Notes under the pieces: generated by a model
Seen by the model: only the letters and a program-made list of their open reading frames with translations
Databases searched by the model: none
What the model was told of the DNA's origin: nothing
Part shown: positions 17,297 to 25,898 of the stretch, in pieces
Position numbering within the stretch: the first letter of the stretch is position 1
Layout of the letters: each line of letters starts with the position of its first letter
Made by a program: the position numbers and the translations under genes
Source: Roseibium aggregatum IAM 12614
GTDB lineage: Bacteria > Pseudomonadota > Alphaproteobacteria > Rhizobiales > Stappiaceae
NCBI RefSeq assembly: GCF_000168975.1
Contig: NZ_AAUW01000017.1
Span: 107,099-171,098, forward strand
Direction of reading: 5' to 3'
Length of the DNA stretch: 64,000 nucleotides

Positions 17297-17887
17297 CTAA
17301 AGGAAACCGGCTTTTTTCAGAACGTTATACGCCTGAATGATTTCCCGCAGGCGGTCTTCGGAAGACCTGTCACCGCCGTTGGCATCCGGATGGTTCAATT
17401 TAACAAGCTCCTTATAGCGCGCTTTGATTTCGGCGCCACGGGCTGTGTAAGGCAGATTGAGCACATCCAGGGAACGTTTTTCAAGCGTTAGTAGCTTTCT
17501 TTCGCGCGGACGGCGCACTTGCTCGGCTCGCCGTTGCGCGTTGGAGCGCATGTTGGAGCGTGCGTCGAAGCCGTCCGGCCCCTCGGCTGCCTGCCGGTTT
17601 ACACCCATTTTCCAGGTCGGCCGGTGCCCGGTCAGACTATCCTTCTGATAGCTGCGCACGTCGTCGTCGCCCATGCCTGTAAAATAGTTGTAGGACTTGT
17701 TGTACTCGCGCACATGGTCGACGCAGAAATTGAAATACTGCCCTTCCCGGTCGCGCCCTTTCGGTGCCCGGTGCGTGCCCGGCCGCTTGCAACCCGGATG
17801 ATCGCACACCGGATGACGGCCCTGTTCGGCCCGTTCCTTGTCCGGCTTCACGCGGATGCTGTCGAAGAGTTTTGAGTCCAGTTTCAT
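17297..17887 (-). CDS. J-domain molecular chaperone protein
   Basis: The 196-residue protein has its J-domain at the C-terminus (about 135-196), with the essential HPD tripeptide in KLNHPDANGGDRSSEDRLREI. DnaJ itself has this domain at the front. The first two thirds contain a Cys/His-containing region (CDHPGCKRPGTHRAPKG, then FCVDHVREYNKSYNYF), which could be a small zinc-binding module. J proteins stimulate the ATPase of an Hsp70. The start at 17887 (MKLDSKLF) replaces a longer frame that overlaps the upstream gap. It heads the cobS-cobT-esterase operon in this window, and a chaperone role for the chelatase is an attractive but unproven idea. Confidence 0.88.
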   Translation of the reverse strand: MKLDSKLFDSIRVKPDKERAEQGRHPVCDHPGCKRPGTHRAPKGRDREGQYFNFCVDHVREYNKSYNYFTGMGDDDVRSYQKDSLTGHRPTWKMGVNRQAAEGPDGFDARSNMRSNAQRRAEQVRRPRERKLLTLEKRSLDVLNLPYTARGAEIKARYKELVKLNHPDANGGDRSSEDRLREIIQAYNVLKKAGFL

Positions 17888-18066
17888 GCGCCGAAATATT
17901 GAAGTGTGAGGGCGTGCGGGCAAGCCGCAGGCCGTTGCATTGTCCCGGTATCCAAAGTTAATTTCCTCAGACCGGATGTCGAAAGTCGAAGAGCCCGGCA
18001 CTGTATCAGGCAGGGTCGGGCCATGAAAGACTTGAACTTCGAAAACAGCTGCGCCAAATGAAACCG

Positions 18067-18366
18067 ATGAGCACGAAACAAACGATTACCGACAAACTGT
18101 CTACAGCCTTTTCGCCCTCTTTTCTGAACGTCATCGACGAGTCGGACAAGCACAAGGGCCATGGCGGCTGGCGCGAAGGCGGCGAAACCCACTTCCGTGT
18201 GCAAATCGCCGCAGCCGCATTCGACGGCATGAACCGGGTTGCAAGACACCGGGCGATCAACGATCTGCTTGCAGACGAGCTCGCCGGCGGCGTGCATACC
18301 CTGGCACTGGAAATCCGCTCTGACAGCGAACCGGACCCGCGCGCAGCCCGGGTGGCCGGAGGCTGA
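18067..18366 (+). CDS. BolA family protein
   Basis: This is a 99-residue BolA-fold protein. It contains the class-defining stretch DESDKHKGHGGWREGGETHFRV, with an invariant His in HFRV, and a short C-terminal tail. BolA proteins pair with monothiol glutaredoxins and bind [2Fe-2S] clusters; some act as iron or redox regulators. An earlier ATG at 18058 would add MKP. 18067 was preferred because MSTKQTI is typical of homologues, but neither start has a good ribosome site. The gene is divergent from the J-protein operon, with about 180 bases between. No Grx gene is nearby. Confidence 0.9.
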   Translation: MSTKQTITDKLSTAFSPSFLNVIDESDKHKGHGGWREGGETHFRVQIAAAAFDGMNRVARHRAINDLLADELAGGVHTLALEIRSDSEPDPRAARVAGG

Positions 18367-18455
18367 GCGGCAGTCTCCTCAAAAGTCCAGTTTTTTCAGT
18401 ACCAAACACATTGAGCCACACCGCCCGGCTTTCCAACGCCGCTTGTTTTTTTAGA

Positions 18456-19796
18456 TCAACCGCCCGCTTTCGCAGCCGCACCGGCAACGGCCTGGGCGGC
18501 GCCACCCGGCATCTTGGCGCCAGGCGTCTGCCCAAGCGGCATGATGCGCAGCCGCGTGATACGGTTCTTCTCCCGGCGCAGCACCGTGAAGCGGAAGCCG
18601 TGGAAGGTGAAGATCTGGCGCTCGTCCGGGATCATTCGCGCTTCATGAATTACCAGACCGGCAATCGTCGTCGCCTCGTCGTCCGGCAGGCTCCAGTCGG
18701 CAGCGCGGTTGAGGTCGCGAATCGGCACGGAGCCGTCGACGATCACGGAGCCGTCCGCCTGCGGCCGCAGGCCTTCCAGTTCGACGTCGTGTTCATCGGC
18801 GATCTCACCCACGATTTCTTCCAGAATGTCTTCCAGCGTGACCAGGCCCATCACCTCGCCATACTCATCGACAACCAGGGCAAAATGCGACTTGTGCCGC
18901 AGGAAGGCGTTGAGCTGATCCTGCAACGATGTCGTGTCGGGAACGAACCAGGCCGGGGCAGCGATATCCAGAACGTTGATCTTCGCAGCATCGCCGCCGG
19001 CAGCCTGCAGTGCGCGCAGCAGATCCTTGGCATGGAGCACGCCGACAAAGTTGTCGCTTTCCCCGCGCCAGATCGGCAGGCGGGTATAGGGCGATGCCAG
19101 AGCCGCGTTGACCAGCTTGTCCGGCGCATCGTCCGCATTCAGCGCCACCATGTTGGTGCGATGAACCATCACGTCCGAGACTTCCAGTTCCGCCAGGTCG
19201 AGCAAGCCGCCGAGGCGGTCGCGCTCGCCCTTTTCCAGCCCGCCTTCGATATGCTGCAGGTCGACGGCACCGCGCAGTTCCTCATGCGGCGACAGTATCG
19301 AGGTGTCGTCACCGATATTGACGCCAACCAGCTTCAGGATGTTGCGGACGATCCACTCCACCCCGACGACAATCGGTCCGAACACCGCCACCACGAAGCG
19401 CACAATCGGTGCCACCGCCAGCGCAAAGCGCTCGGGGTTCGAAATCGCCCAGGTCTTCGGCAGCACTTCGGCGAAAACCAGAACGAGGGCGGTCATCACC
19501 AGGGTGGCAAGCGCCACGCCCGCTTCGCCGAACAGCGACAGGAACACGCTGGTTGCCAGCGCAGACGCCAGAATGTTGACCAGGTTGTTGCCCAGAAGCA
19601 GCGCGCCGATCAGCCGCTCTCGGTTGGCGATCAGCAGGCTGACCACCCGGGCGCGCCAGTCTCCGGTTTTTTCCATCTGGTGCATGCGCGCGCGCGATGC
19701 GGCGGTGAGCGCCGTTTCCGAGCCGGAAAAGAAGCCGGACAGGACCAGGAGAACGAAGATGGCGCCGACCGCCAGCCAGAGAGCCGTTTCCGTCAT
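18456..19796 (-). CDS. CNNM/CorC-type transporter or regulator with CBS domains
   Basis: The 446-residue protein has an N-terminal CNNM (DUF21) transmembrane domain (about 1-190, with SGFFSGSETALTAASRARMHQMEKTGD and LVFAEVLPKTWAISNPERFAL). A pair of CBS domains follows (about 210-335, with LASPYTRLPIWRGE and HFALVVDEYGEVMGLVTLEDILEEIVGEI), then a CorC_HlyC domain (about 345-430). Relatives take part in Mg2+ or Co2+ efflux; the old name hemolysin is misleading. Its ATG overlaps the aroB stop by four bases, so it is translationally coupled to the shikimate genes. That pairing is recurrent in alphaproteobacteria but has no known reason. Confidence 0.9.
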   Translation of the reverse strand: MTETALWLAVGAIFVLLVLSGFFSGSETALTAASRARMHQMEKTGDWRARVVSLLIANRERLIGALLLGNNLVNILASALATSVFLSLFGEAGVALATLVMTALVLVFAEVLPKTWAISNPERFALAVAPIVRFVVAVFGPIVVGVEWIVRNILKLVGVNIGDDTSILSPHEELRGAVDLQHIEGGLEKGERDRLGGLLDLAELEVSDVMVHRTNMVALNADDAPDKLVNAALASPYTRLPIWRGESDNFVGVLHAKDLLRALQAAGGDAAKINVLDIAAPAWFVPDTTSLQDQLNAFLRHKSHFALVVDEYGEVMGLVTLEDILEEIVGEIADEHDVELEGLRPQADGSVIVDGSVPIRDLNRAADWSLPDDEATTIAGLVIHEARMIPDERQIFTFHGFRFTVLRREKNRITRLRIMPLGQTPGAKMPGGAAQAVAGAAAKAGG

Positions 19797-20941
19797 GCCT
19801 CGAGTTTCTCCTTCAGGAAGTCAGACACCAGTGCGGGATCGACGCCTTTTTCGACAAAGGCTTCGCCGATGCCGCGTGTAAGAATGAAGGTGAGCGCGCC
19901 CCGGCTGACCTTCTTGTCCTGTGCAATGATATCCATGAGCGTTTCGGCCGGCGGCAACTGGCCGGGGATGTCCTGCAACCGCACAGGCAGACCGACATCG
20001 CTCAGATGCTTGTGGACACGCTCGACAGTGTCCTCACCGATGAGGCCGAGGCGCTGAGAGAATTCATGCGCCAGCATCATCCCGATGGAGACACCTTCGC
20101 CATGCACCAGACGCTCGGTCTCATAGGCGACGGCCGATTCCAGCGCGTGGCCAAACGTGTGACCCAGATTGAGCAACGCCCTGCGGCCTGATTCCAGCTC
20201 GTCCGCTGCCACTACATCCGCTTTTGCCTGACATGACCGGGCGACAGCTTCATCCCGTTCCGCGCCACCGGCAAAGACCGCCTGCCAGTTGGTTTCCAGC
20301 CAGGCGAAGAAGTCTGCATCGCCCAGAAGCCCGTATTTGGCGACTTCCGCATAACCGGCGCGAAAATCGCGCAGCGGCAGCGTGTCCAGAATGGCGGTGT
20401 CGGCCAGCACCAGCGCAGGCTGGTGGAAAGCGCCGATCAGGTTCTTGCCATGACGCGAGTTAATACCGGTCTTGCCGCCGACGGAACTGTCGACCTGGGC
20501 AAGAAGCGTGGTCGGCACCTGAATGAACGCCATGCCACGGCGCACGGCGGAGGCAACAAAGCCGGTCAGGTCGCCGACGACACCGCCACCAAGGGCCACG
20601 ACCGCGTCGCCGCGTTCCAGCCGGGCGGCCAGAACCTCGTCGCACAGGCGTTCGAATTCACGAAAGCATTTGGTGCTTTCACCCGGAGGCACCGTGATGA
20701 CCGTATGTTCGAGCCCGGCAGCCTTCAGGCTTTGCGAAAAGGCCTTCAGATGCAGGCCTGCAACGGTTTCATCGGCAACGACCGCAAGGCGCGCACCGGG
20801 CATGACGGCGGCGATTTCCGCCCCGGCGCCCTCGAGCAGCCCCCGGCCGATCTTGATGTCGTAACTGCGCGCGCCAAGATCGACCCGGACAATTTTCTCG
20901 TCCCGGCCCAACAATGCTTTTGCCACTACCGTGTCTACCAT
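19793..20941 (-). CDS. aroB: 3-dehydroquinate synthase
   Basis: The 382-residue enzyme turns DAHP into 3-dehydroquinate, the second step of the shikimate pathway, using NAD+ and a divalent metal. Family motifs are PPGESTKCFREFERLCDE, VALGGGVVGDLTGFVASAVRRG, QVPTTLLAQVDSSVGGKTGINSRHGKNLIG and LLNLGHTFGHALESA, which include the metal-binding His pair. It lies between aroK (18-base gap) and the CNNM gene (four-base overlap) on the minus strand, forming the operon aroK-aroB-CNNM. Length and start are normal. Confidence 0.97.
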   Translation of the reverse strand: MVDTVVAKALLGRDEKIVRVDLGARSYDIKIGRGLLEGAGAEIAAVMPGARLAVVADETVAGLHLKAFSQSLKAAGLEHTVITVPPGESTKCFREFERLCDEVLAARLERGDAVVALGGGVVGDLTGFVASAVRRGMAFIQVPTTLLAQVDSSVGGKTGINSRHGKNLIGAFHQPALVLADTAILDTLPLRDFRAGYAEVAKYGLLGDADFFAWLETNWQAVFAGGAERDEAVARSCQAKADVVAADELESGRRALLNLGHTFGHALESAVAYETERLVHGEGVSIGMMLAHEFSQRLGLIGEDTVERVHKHLSDVGLPVRLQDIPGQLPPAETLMDIIAQDKKVSRGALTFILTRGIGEAFVEKGVDPALVSDFLKEKLEA

Positions 20942-20959
20942 GCCGTTACGCTTTTAAGT

Positions 20960-21607
20960 TCAAGACATTGATGTTTGCGCGGCGCTGGTGGCCTCGCGAT
21001 TGAAGAGATGCTCCGCCAGGGTGGCGATGATCTGATCGACCACCGCTTCATGCGGAACGTCCCTGGAAGTAACCGTCAATGCCGCCTTGGCATAAACGGG
21101 TTCGCGGTCGGCCATCAGCTTGCGCATGGTGCCCTCGGGATCAGGGTTCTGCAGCAGCGGCCGCGTGGACCTGCGCCGGACCCGCGCCATGACCGTGTCG
21201 AAATCGACTTTCAGCCAGATGGACAGGCCATGCTCGGCGATTTCCGAACGCGTCGCCTCGCTCATGAACGCGCCGCCACCCGTCGCAAGCACCTGCGACC
21301 CTTCACGCAGAAGACGGGCGATCACCCGTTCCTCACCGCTGCGGAAATAAGGCTCGCCGTGCTCGGCGAAAATCTCCGCAACGCTCATGTTGGCCGCGCG
21401 CTCGATTTCGGTATCGGCATCGATAAATTCAAGCCCGAGCCGATGCGCCAGCCGTTTGCCGACCGTCGACTTGCCACACCCCATGATTCCCACCAGAACG
21501 ATGGACCGATGCCCCAGGGCTGCTACCAGGCGGGCCAGATCAACGGTTTTTACGTCTGTCTCCGCGGACCCTCCTTTGGAAGACCGCGCCTTGTCGTATT
21601 CTGTCAT
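20960..21607 (-). CDS. aroK: Shikimate kinase
   Basis: The 215-residue protein has a Walker A P-loop, GIMGCGKST (40-48), a core with LGLEFIDADTEIERAANMSVAEIFAEHGEPYFRSGEERVI, and VLATGGGAFM, the shikimate-binding loop. The enzyme phosphorylates shikimate in the fifth step of the pathway. A Ser/Lys-rich N-terminal stretch of about 30 residues precedes the fold, as in many alphaproteobacterial AroK proteins. It is the first gene of aroK-aroB-CNNM and is divergent from the small membrane protein and xerD. Confidence 0.96.
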   Translation of the reverse strand: MTEYDKARSSKGGSAETDVKTVDLARLVAALGHRSIVLVGIMGCGKSTVGKRLAHRLGLEFIDADTEIERAANMSVAEIFAEHGEPYFRSGEERVIARLLREGSQVLATGGGAFMSEATRSEIAEHGLSIWLKVDFDTVMARVRRRSTRPLLQNPDPEGTMRKLMADREPVYAKAALTVTSRDVPHEAVVDQIIATLAEHLFNREATSAAQTSMS

Positions 21608-21764
21608 GGCGGCGTTTTAGCATATTCGTCAAAAAAGACACGGGGGAACTCCGCCTGCCAGACTGCTGCTTTGCCTTGCATGCGCCCCCGCCTTGTTGAA
21701 ACAATCGCCTATCCGATTCGCTTGCCCGCAAGGGAACCGACGCCCTGACCTGGAGACAGCCGAC

Positions 21765-21908
21765 GTGCCGACCCTGACCCGCCTGTTGCTCGTGCTGCTG
21801 CTGCTCGGCGCGCTCGGTTACGGCGCGATCTATTCCTTGGCCAATCTTGTCGAACCGCGCGAACGGGAAATCGAAATAAGGCTCAAGAAAGACGGCTTCG
21901 GCCGCTGA
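21765..21908 (+). CDS. Small single-pass membrane protein of unknown function
   Basis: A GTG with GGAGA nine bases ahead opens a 47-residue frame. It has a short start, one strongly hydrophobic helix (TRLLLVLLLLGALGYGAIYSLANLV, about residues 4-28), and a charged tail (EPREREIEIRLKKDGF). The layout suggests an inner-membrane protein with the charged end on one side. It sits 66 bases before xerD and divergent from aroK, a position in which I recall similar small proteins in other Hyphomicrobiales. No domain is recognised. The earlier start at 21693 adds an unlikely polar extension. Confidence 0.62.
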   Translation: MPTLTRLLLVLLLLGALGYGAIYSLANLVEPREREIEIRLKKDGFGR

Positions 21909-21973
21909 CCCGTCGTTCATAAAGACAGGTCATCCAGGGCACTTTCTTGAGGCCCTTTGCGAAGGCAGACGCG

Positions 21974-22897
21974 ATGGCAACCGGTTTCGATCTTGAAAAC
22001 TTCCTGGAAATGCTGGCCGCCGAACGCGGTGCGGCGGAAAACACGCTGGCCGGATACCGCCGCGACCTGGAGGACTTCTCCGGCTTTCTCGGGCGCAAGT
22101 CCCTCGCCTCCGCGCAATCGGAGGACATCTCGGCCTATCTGGGCGATCTCAATCGGCGCGGATTTGCCGAAACCTCGCAGGCAAGGCGCTTGTCCGCGCT
22201 GAAGCAGTTCTACAAGTTCCTTTATGCGGAAGGCACGCGGGAAGACGACCCGACCCGCACCCTGTCCGCCCCGAAGAAACGCGCAAGCCTGCCCAAGGTG
22301 CTGTCGATAGAAGATGTCGACAGGCTGATCGAGACGGCGCGGGCGGAAACCGAAAGGCCCCGGAAAAGCGCGACAGCGCGCTTGCGCGCGCAGCGCATGT
22401 ACACGCTCATAGAGGTGCTCTATGCCACCGGCCTGCGCGTTTCGGAACTGGTCGCCCTGCCGGTCACCGCGGCACTTAGGGACGCGCGTCTGATCGAAAT
22501 CAAGGGCAAGGGTGGCAAGGAACGGCTGGTGCCGCTCTCCCGCGCCGCACAGGCCGCCATGAAGGACTACGTCGGCTTGCGCGCCGCCGAAGGCGCCTAC
22601 GAAAAAAGCCCCTGGCTGTTTCCCTCCCACGGCGACAGCGGGCATCTGACCCGCCAGCATTTTGCACGCGAACTGAAAGATCTCGCGGTCGCCGCCGGGC
22701 TCGATGCCGGCAAGATTTCCCCGCACGTGCTCCGCCATGCCTTCGCCTCGCATCTGCTGCAGAACGGTGCCGATCTCAGAGTGGTGCAGCAGTTGCTGGG
22801 CCACGCCGACATTTCGACAACGCAGATCTACACCCACGTTCTGGACGAACGCCTGCGCGAACTGGTCGAAAGCGCCCACCCGCTCGCAAAGAAATGA
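21974..22897 (+). CDS. xerD: Tyrosine recombinase XerD
   Basis: This 307-residue site-specific recombinase, together with XerC, resolves chromosome dimers at dif. All catalytic residues are present: Arg155 (ATGLRVSEL), Lys179 (KGKGGKER), His251 and Arg254 (HVLRHAF), His277 (LLGHADIS) and the nucleophile Tyr286 (QIYTHV). The SAM-like core-binding domain spans about residues 5-90. The ATG at 21974 was preferred over an upstream TTG at 21947, as [14 protein letters not shown] matches the family start. It is a housekeeping recombinase, not a mark of a mobile element. The two nearest flanks carry no att-like repeats that I could see. Confidence 0.95.
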   Translation: MATGFDLENFLEMLAAERGAAENTLAGYRRDLEDFSGFLGRKSLASAQSEDISAYLGDLNRRGFAETSQARRLSALKQFYKFLYAEGTREDDPTRTLSAPKKRASLPKVLSIEDVDRLIETARAETERPRKSATARLRAQRMYTLIEVLYATGLRVSELVALPVTAALRDARLIEIKGKGGKERLVPLSRAAQAAMKDYVGLRAAEGAYEKSPWLFPSHGDSGHLTRQHFARELKDLAVAAGLDAGKISPHVLRHAFASHLLQNGADLRVVQQLLGHADISTTQIYTHVLDERLRELVESAHPLAKK

Positions 22898-23138
22898 CTG
22901 CCCGGAGACATCCGCTTCGCGCCTGCCTGCTTCTCGTGACAGATCGCTTCAAACCGCTGATTTTATAGGGAATACTAACGAGGATGCCTTTTACAAAAGG
23001 CGATGCCGGCAGTTCCGTTCGCGTGTCAGGTCATGGAGTGCAAACCGCGATTTCCCGCGATGATTTCGGCTCTATTGCGCTGCAGCAATGACCGCCCTAA
23101 ACTCCGCTGCTTAAAATTGATGCACCGGACGCCCTGAC

Positions 23139-24767
23139 ATGCTGCAGCCAACAGCCAACTACGACGCGCTGAAAGAGACTTTCCGCTGGCCCCGGCCCGC
23201 AACCTACAACATGGCCGCAGCCGTCAGCGACCAGTGGGCTGCTCAGGACCCGGAGCGCTTGGCGATCCGTCAGGTTCTGGGCGACGGCACGCACCGGGAC
23301 TGGAGCCATCTTGCCCTGAACCGGGCAGCCAACCGCTTCGCCAACGCCCTGGAAGGTCTTGGCCTGAACCGCGGCGACCGGATCGCCCTGCTGCTTCCGC
23401 AGATTCCCGAAACCGCGATCGCGCATCTGGCGGCCTATAAGTCCGGCGCGATCGCCGTGCCTCTGGCCGCCCTGTTCGGACTGGAGGCGCTGCGCTACAG
23501 GCTTTCTGATTCCGGCGCGCGTGTTCTGGTGACAGATAGCGCAGGCCTTGCGAAGCTTGCCGACATCCGCTCTGACCTTCCCGGCCTCGATCTGGTGATC
23601 TCGGTCGATGGTCCGCAAACCGGTGTGTTCGGCTTTGACGATCTTTTGGAGAAGGCCTCCGACACCTACCGGACTCTTGCGACTACCCCCGACGACCCGG
23701 CGCTGATGATCTACACGTCCGGCACCACCGGACAGCCCAAGGGCGTGCTGCATGGGCACCGGGTGCTGCTTGGCCATATGCCCGGCATCGAGCTTTCGCA
23801 GAATTTTCTCGGCCGTGACGGTGACCTGCTCTGGACCCCCGCCGACTGGGCCTGGGCGGGCGGATTGCTGAACGCGCTGTTTCCAGCCCTGTCGCTCGGC
23901 GTGCCGGTGGTCTGCCACGCGTCCCGCAAGTTCGACCCCGAATTCGCCTTCCATCTTCTGGAAAGACAGAAGATCCGCAACGCCTTCATTCCGCCGACGG
24001 CCCTGAAAATGCTGCGGGCTGTCGACAGTCCCGCGAAGCGCTTCAACCTGACCTGGCGCAGCGTCGGCTCTGCCGGGGAATCTCTTGGCAAGGAAACCTA
24101 CGACTGGTTCGCTGCGGAATTCGGTTTCAAGGTCAATGAATTCTACGGCCAGACCGAGTGCAACGCCGTGCTCGGCTCCGCCGCCGCCCTCGGCGTCAGC
24201 CGATCAGGCGCCATCGGCAAGGCAACACCCGGCCATCAGGTTGCGATCATCGACGATGACGGCCGGGAACTGCCGGCGGAAACCCTCGGCCAGATCGCCA
24301 TCCGCCGGCCGGATCCGGTCATGTTCCTGGAATACTGGAACAAGCCGGAGGCAACACGGGAGAAGTTCATCGGCGACTGGATGATCACCGGTGATCAGGG
24401 CCTGATGGACGAGGACGGCTATGTCCATTTCGTTGGCCGCGACGACGACATCATCACCTCGGCAAGCTACCGAATCGGACCGGGCGAGATCGAGGATTGT
24501 CTCTTGAAACATCCGGCCATCGCGCTTGCCGCTGCTGTCGGCAAACCGGATCCGCTGCGCACGGAAATCGTCAAGGCCTTCATCGTTCTCAAGCCGGGTG
24601 AGACGAAAACCACCGCGCTGGAAAACGACATCCGCACCTTCGTTCGCGAGCGCCTGTCGGCCCATGAATATCCGCGGGAAATCGAATTCGTCTCCTCCCT
24701 GCCCATGACCACCACCGGCAAGATCATTCGCAGGAAGTTGCGCGATCTGGAGAGCGTCGAAGGTTAG
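23139..24767 (+). CDS. AMP-forming acyl-CoA synthetase
   Basis: The 542-residue protein is an adenylate-forming enzyme that activates a carboxylic acid with ATP and CoA. The P-loop-like signature MIYTSGTTGQPKGVLHGH lies near 190. NEFYGQTECN is the A5 motif, WMITGDQGLMDEDGYVHFVGRDDDII is A7/A8, and the catalytic Lys of A10 is in TTTGKIIRRKLR near residue 527. It resembles acetyl/propionyl- and medium-chain synthetases; the substrate is not settled by sequence. The gene is convergent with the GNAT/CelD-like gene, 12 bases away. Confidence 0.9.
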   Translation: MLQPTANYDALKETFRWPRPATYNMAAAVSDQWAAQDPERLAIRQVLGDGTHRDWSHLALNRAANRFANALEGLGLNRGDRIALLLPQIPETAIAHLAAYKSGAIAVPLAALFGLEALRYRLSDSGARVLVTDSAGLAKLADIRSDLPGLDLVISVDGPQTGVFGFDDLLEKASDTYRTLATTPDDPALMIYTSGTTGQPKGVLHGHRVLLGHMPGIELSQNFLGRDGDLLWTPADWAWAGGLLNALFPALSLGVPVVCHASRKFDPEFAFHLLERQKIRNAFIPPTALKMLRAVDSPAKRFNLTWRSVGSAGESLGKETYDWFAAEFGFKVNEFYGQTECNAVLGSAAALGVSRSGAIGKATPGHQVAIIDDDGRELPAETLGQIAIRRPDPVMFLEYWNKPEATREKFIGDWMITGDQGLMDEDGYVHFVGRDDDIITSASYRIGPGEIEDCLLKHPAIALAAAVGKPDPLRTEIVKAFIVLKPGETKTTALENDIRTFVRERLSAHEYPREIEFVSSLPMTTTGKIIRRKLRDLESVEG

Positions 24768-24779
24768 CTTCGTTCGGCC

Positions 24780-25898
24780 TCAGGAGCGCAGACGCGCCCT
24801 GACTGTGCGGGCGGCCTTGAGCAAGGTTTGTTCAAGCTTGAGATCCGCCTTGCAGAGCGCGCGTTTGAGACCGTCGGCATAAAGCACCGTACCGATTTCC
24901 AGCCGCCCCCGCCACAGAGGCTCGATCATCGAATGCCCCGGTATGGCAAGGGAATCCGCCACCCTGAACCCCGGGATCGCCAGGTTGGTCTTCAGGGTCT
25001 GCAATGCGAGCTGGGCGCCGGGTGAATATCGCGCGAATTCCTCGTCAAAGGCGATCTTCCAGGTAAACACCTTGCCTGACTGCAAGAACAGCACCAGGGC
25101 GGCAACCAGCGTCTCGCCCGACCAGAGCTGATCGATCCGCACCGCGTTTCGCCGTGCCAGATTGGCAATGGCGGTGCGGGCAAAGTCCGCCGTCCGGGGC
25201 TGACTGACCAGAGCGGTTCCCTCCCGGCCCTTCCAGCCGGAGGCTTCCAGCGCAAGAAAGGCTTCAAACCCGGCAACCGCTTCCGGTCCGTCCAGGCTCC
25301 GGAAAGTCGTCTTGCCATGGTCGCCCAACCGACGCATCAGCCGGCGCATTTCCTTGCGCCTTTTGCCGCTGTCGGCCTCCGCAAGCTGCGCCTTGCCCGT
25401 GGCGCCACCATTATGGCTGGCCCGGACGGATTTGCTCAGCACCGAACTTTTTCCGGACCCCGCCGCCCTCAACCTGATTGCCGATTGTGAATGCAGCGGC
25501 AGATACGGAATGGCGAGCGCATTCCCGGGGGATCTGGCGGCGTCAAGAAAAGCGGCAATCGCTTCATCGCCCGCCTGCGGGTGGATCAGCGGTGTGCCGA
25601 GCGGCGCATAGTCTGTCGCCCAGGTGGTGTTGACCGGAACGGCCAATCCGAACCTTCGACGGCCGACGGGAGCTGCCACCAGCCAGCGCCCGCCTGGCGC
25701 TTCCCGCACCACGACGAGCCGCACCCGCCCTTTGTCCATATTGTCCAGAAACGGACAGAGGAAATCCGGGCCGAAGAACGGGTTCGGGCTGAGCGCAGCC
25801 GCACAGAGCGCCTGCCAGTCCTCCAGCGGGGTCTCAGGGCTCAACGGATCAAGGGACAAAACCTCAAGCGGCACGGAAGGGGGCGTATCACTGGTCAA
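24780..25898 (-). CDS. GNAT-fold CelD/BcsL-like acetyltransferase
   Basis: This 372-residue cytosolic protein has the pattern of the CelD/BcsL (GNAT) family, with a C-terminal acyl-transferase half. The visible family pieces are LEASGWKGREGTALVSQ, the WSGETLVAALVLFLQSGKVFTWKIAFDEEFARYSPGAQL stretch and the final FRVADSLAIPGHSMIEPLW. Relatives lie in exopolysaccharide or cellulose loci, and the upstream gene is a polysaccharide flippase whose stop it overlaps by 11 bases. It probably modifies a sugar, a lipid carrier or a peptide in polymer export. Acyl donor and acceptor are unknown. No glycosyltransferases are present in the window. Confidence 0.8.
   Translation of the reverse strand: MTSDTPPSVPLEVLSLDPLSPETPLEDWQALCAAALSPNPFFGPDFLCPFLDNMDKGRVRLVVVREAPGGRWLVAAPVGRRRFGLAVPVNTTWATDYAPLGTPLIHPQAGDEAIAAFLDAARSPGNALAIPYLPLHSQSAIRLRAAGSGKSSVLSKSVRASHNGGATGKAQLAEADSGKRRKEMRRLMRRLGDHGKTTFRSLDGPEAVAGFEAFLALEASGWKGREGTALVSQPRTADFARTAIANLARRNAVRIDQLWSGETLVAALVLFLQSGKVFTWKIAFDEEFARYSPGAQLALQTLKTNLAIPGFRVADSLAIPGHSMIEPLWRGRLEIGTVLYADGLKRALCKADLKLEQTLLKAARTVRARLRS

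Noticed and set aside
18411..20057. 548-codon plus-strand open frame opposite aroB and the CNNM gene
   Set aside because: It overlaps two secure genes and shows no domain or ribosome site.
21974..22897. xerD as a sign of an integrated mobile element
   Set aside because: It is the standard chromosomal recombinase in conserved gene order; no att repeats or phage genes surround it.
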